Positions 62,900 to 64,000 of a stretch of 64,000 nucleotides of DNA are shown in pieces (the first letter of the stretch is position 1; each line of letters opens with the position of its first letter). The notes beneath the pieces were generated by a model that worked only from the letters and a program-made list of their open reading frames with translations, was not told the DNA's origin and did no database searches. This DNA is from Saprospiraceae bacterium (lineage in GTDB: Bacteria; Bacteroidota; Bacteroidia; Chitinophagales; Saprospiraceae): the NCBI GenBank assembly GCA_022841745.1, contig JALHQW010000026.1:1-64000 (forward strand), in the 5' to 3' direction. Made by a program: the position numbers and the translations under genes.

Positions 62900-64000
62900 A
62901 TGAAATTTGCCCTCCTCCCATACTACTTACCTGTTTATGTCAAATATTGCTTCATCGCTTGGGCGCTGCTGATTGGGCATACAGCTGAACTTCATGCCTG
63001 CGCAACAACCCCGCAGTTTGTGGGCATCACGAATATTTGCCCCAGCCAAACAGGAAATATTGCGGTCAGCAATGCACCTGATTATGTCAATTTCGCTTGG
63101 AGCACAGGGGCTGCTACACCTTTTATAACGATTTCCGGCCCCGGCACCTATACTGTCACCGTGACGGATGCGGCCAGTTGCACCGCCACGGGCAGCGTCA
63201 CGGTCGCTTCCAATACAACGATTACGGATATTTCGGCGATTGCCACGCCGCAGACAAGTTGCGTCACAATAAACGGGCAACTGAACATCACTGTCTCCCC
63301 GCCAGGTAGCTACACTTTCGCTTGGTCGAACGGGCAGTCCACAGAAGACCTTCAAAATGTGATTGCGGAGCACTACACCGTGACTGTGACGGATGCGACG
63401 GGCTGTACGGCTTCAGTCACCTTTACGGTTCCCGACAACACCGCCCCGCCCATTTTTGACATCAACAGCTCGCCGACCACCTGCATGCAAAACGATGGAA
63501 ATATCATCCTGACGATGAACCCGCCAAACGGCAACTATAATTTCCAATGGAGTTCCGGCCAAATGACCCAAAACATCCTTCAGGTGTTCCCCGGGCCTTA
63601 TTCCGTGACCATCACCAATGCCGACGACGGCTGCACGAGCGTGGCCACTGCCAACCTTGCCAACACCAACTTCGTGCCCCAAGTGACGGCAACGGTTACC
63701 CCGAACAATGGCTGTTCTGGAGGGAACGGCAGTATTAGCCTGGAAGTGGAACCCGATGTTGTGACCTACACCTACAATTGGTCGAATGGTGGCACGGGCC
63801 CAGTTTTAAGCGATTTGACTGGGGGCGGCTACACGGTCACGGTCACGCATGGTGTGGTCTGCACGGCAATTGTTACCTACAACATCATCAATATTCCAAC
63901 GCAAATCAACATTGATGGGGCTTCGACGCTGGAACTATGTGGTACCTCAAACGGGGAAGTGGACATTACCCCTACACCTTTTGGCATATACAATTACCAG
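62900..64000 (+). CDS. SprB-like repeat adhesin, 5' part
   Basis: Open from ATG 62900 through the window edge (367 codons, no stop). After an N-terminal hydrophobic segment it repeats a unit of about 70 residues built around YTVTVTDA-x-GCTA and W-S-x-G (FAWSTGAATP, FAWSNGQSTE, FQWSSGQMTQ, YNWSNGGTGP), each with a Cys before and after. These are the PKD-like SprB repeats of Bacteroidota gliding and surface adhesins, usually many hundred residues long with a C-terminal T9SS signal, which lies outside the window. Confidence 0.8.
   Translation, partial: MKFALLPYYLPVYVKYCFIAWALLIGHTAELHACATTPQFVGITNICPSQTGNIAVSNAPDYVNFAWSTGAATPFITISGPGTYTVTVTDAASCTATGSVTVASNTTITDISAIATPQTSCVTINGQLNITVSPPGSYTFAWSNGQSTEDLQNVIAEHYTVTVTDATGCTASVTFTVPDNTAPPIFDINSSPTTCMQNDGNIILTMNPPNGNYNFQWSSGQMTQNILQVFPGPYSVTITNADDGCTSVATANLANTNFVPQVTATVTPNNGCSGGNGSISLEVEPDVVTYTYNWSNGGTGPVLSDLTGGGYTVTVTHGVVCTAIVTYNIINIPTQINIDGASTLELCGTSNGEVDITPTPFGIYNYQ

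Overview
The window comes from a Bacteroidota genome, most likely of the Saprospiria type (Lewinella or Haliscomenobacter relatives). The evidence is type IX secretion sorting domains (type A tails at 26.7 and 61.3 kb, a gliding-motility type B tail at 4.4 kb), a partial SprB-like repeat adhesin at the right edge, LytS/LytTR two-component genes, and a TANNTTTG promoter box. No rRNA, tRNA, CRISPR array or integrase was seen.

Layout. 0.25-7.2 kb: a TonB-dependent receptor under a DtxR-type operator, a retropepsin-like protein, a sigma-54 response regulator and a large secreted T9SS type B protein. 7.5-9.7 kb: two tandem small-peptide genes, an intrinsic terminator, an MccB/ThiF-like adenylating enzyme and a P-loop NTPase. 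9.8-16.7 kb: housekeeping genes (MBL hydrolase, EamA transporter, SUI1, PrmC, RdgB, TPR protein, SecG, cytidylyltransferase) with heptamer-repeat hairpins between them. 16.9-25.6 kb: an AT-richer minus-strand block with an alpha/beta hydrolase, small membrane proteins, two quinone-oxidoreductase paralogues, a DUF4932-like gene broken by a stop, and envelope proteins. 25.9-31 kb: T9SS and collagen-like/S74 proteins, a MITE-like element and small membrane proteins. 31-37.7 kb: a frameshifted sensor kinase, its LytTR regulator and UvrD/PcrA helicase. 38-56.6 kb: a seven-gene co-directional cluster of giant proteins without signal peptides (metzincin-like protease, DUF6603 protein, 1181-, 1839- and 607-residue proteins). 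56.7-64 kb: an LtaS-like sulfatase-fold enzyme, an M14 carboxypeptidase, a T9SS protein and the partial adhesin.

Two regions stand out. The first is a candidate microcin C-like peptide-nucleotide pathway: a 57-residue peptide ending in Asn lies just upstream of an MccB-sized, MccB-like enzyme, with a terminator between them as in the E. coli mcc operon. The second is the 19-kb giant-protein cluster. It is flanked by a 114-bp, roughly 90 percent identical direct repeat of the helicase gene's 3' end, which suggests an inserted or exchanged genomic island of unknown function.

Several genes are visibly broken: the sensor kinase (two +1 shifts, one at a G8 tract), the DUF4932 gene (in-frame TAG), the S74 domain (truncated chimera), a Uma2 remnant, and the second small peptide. 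Either this strain carries many decaying genes or some are assembly errors.
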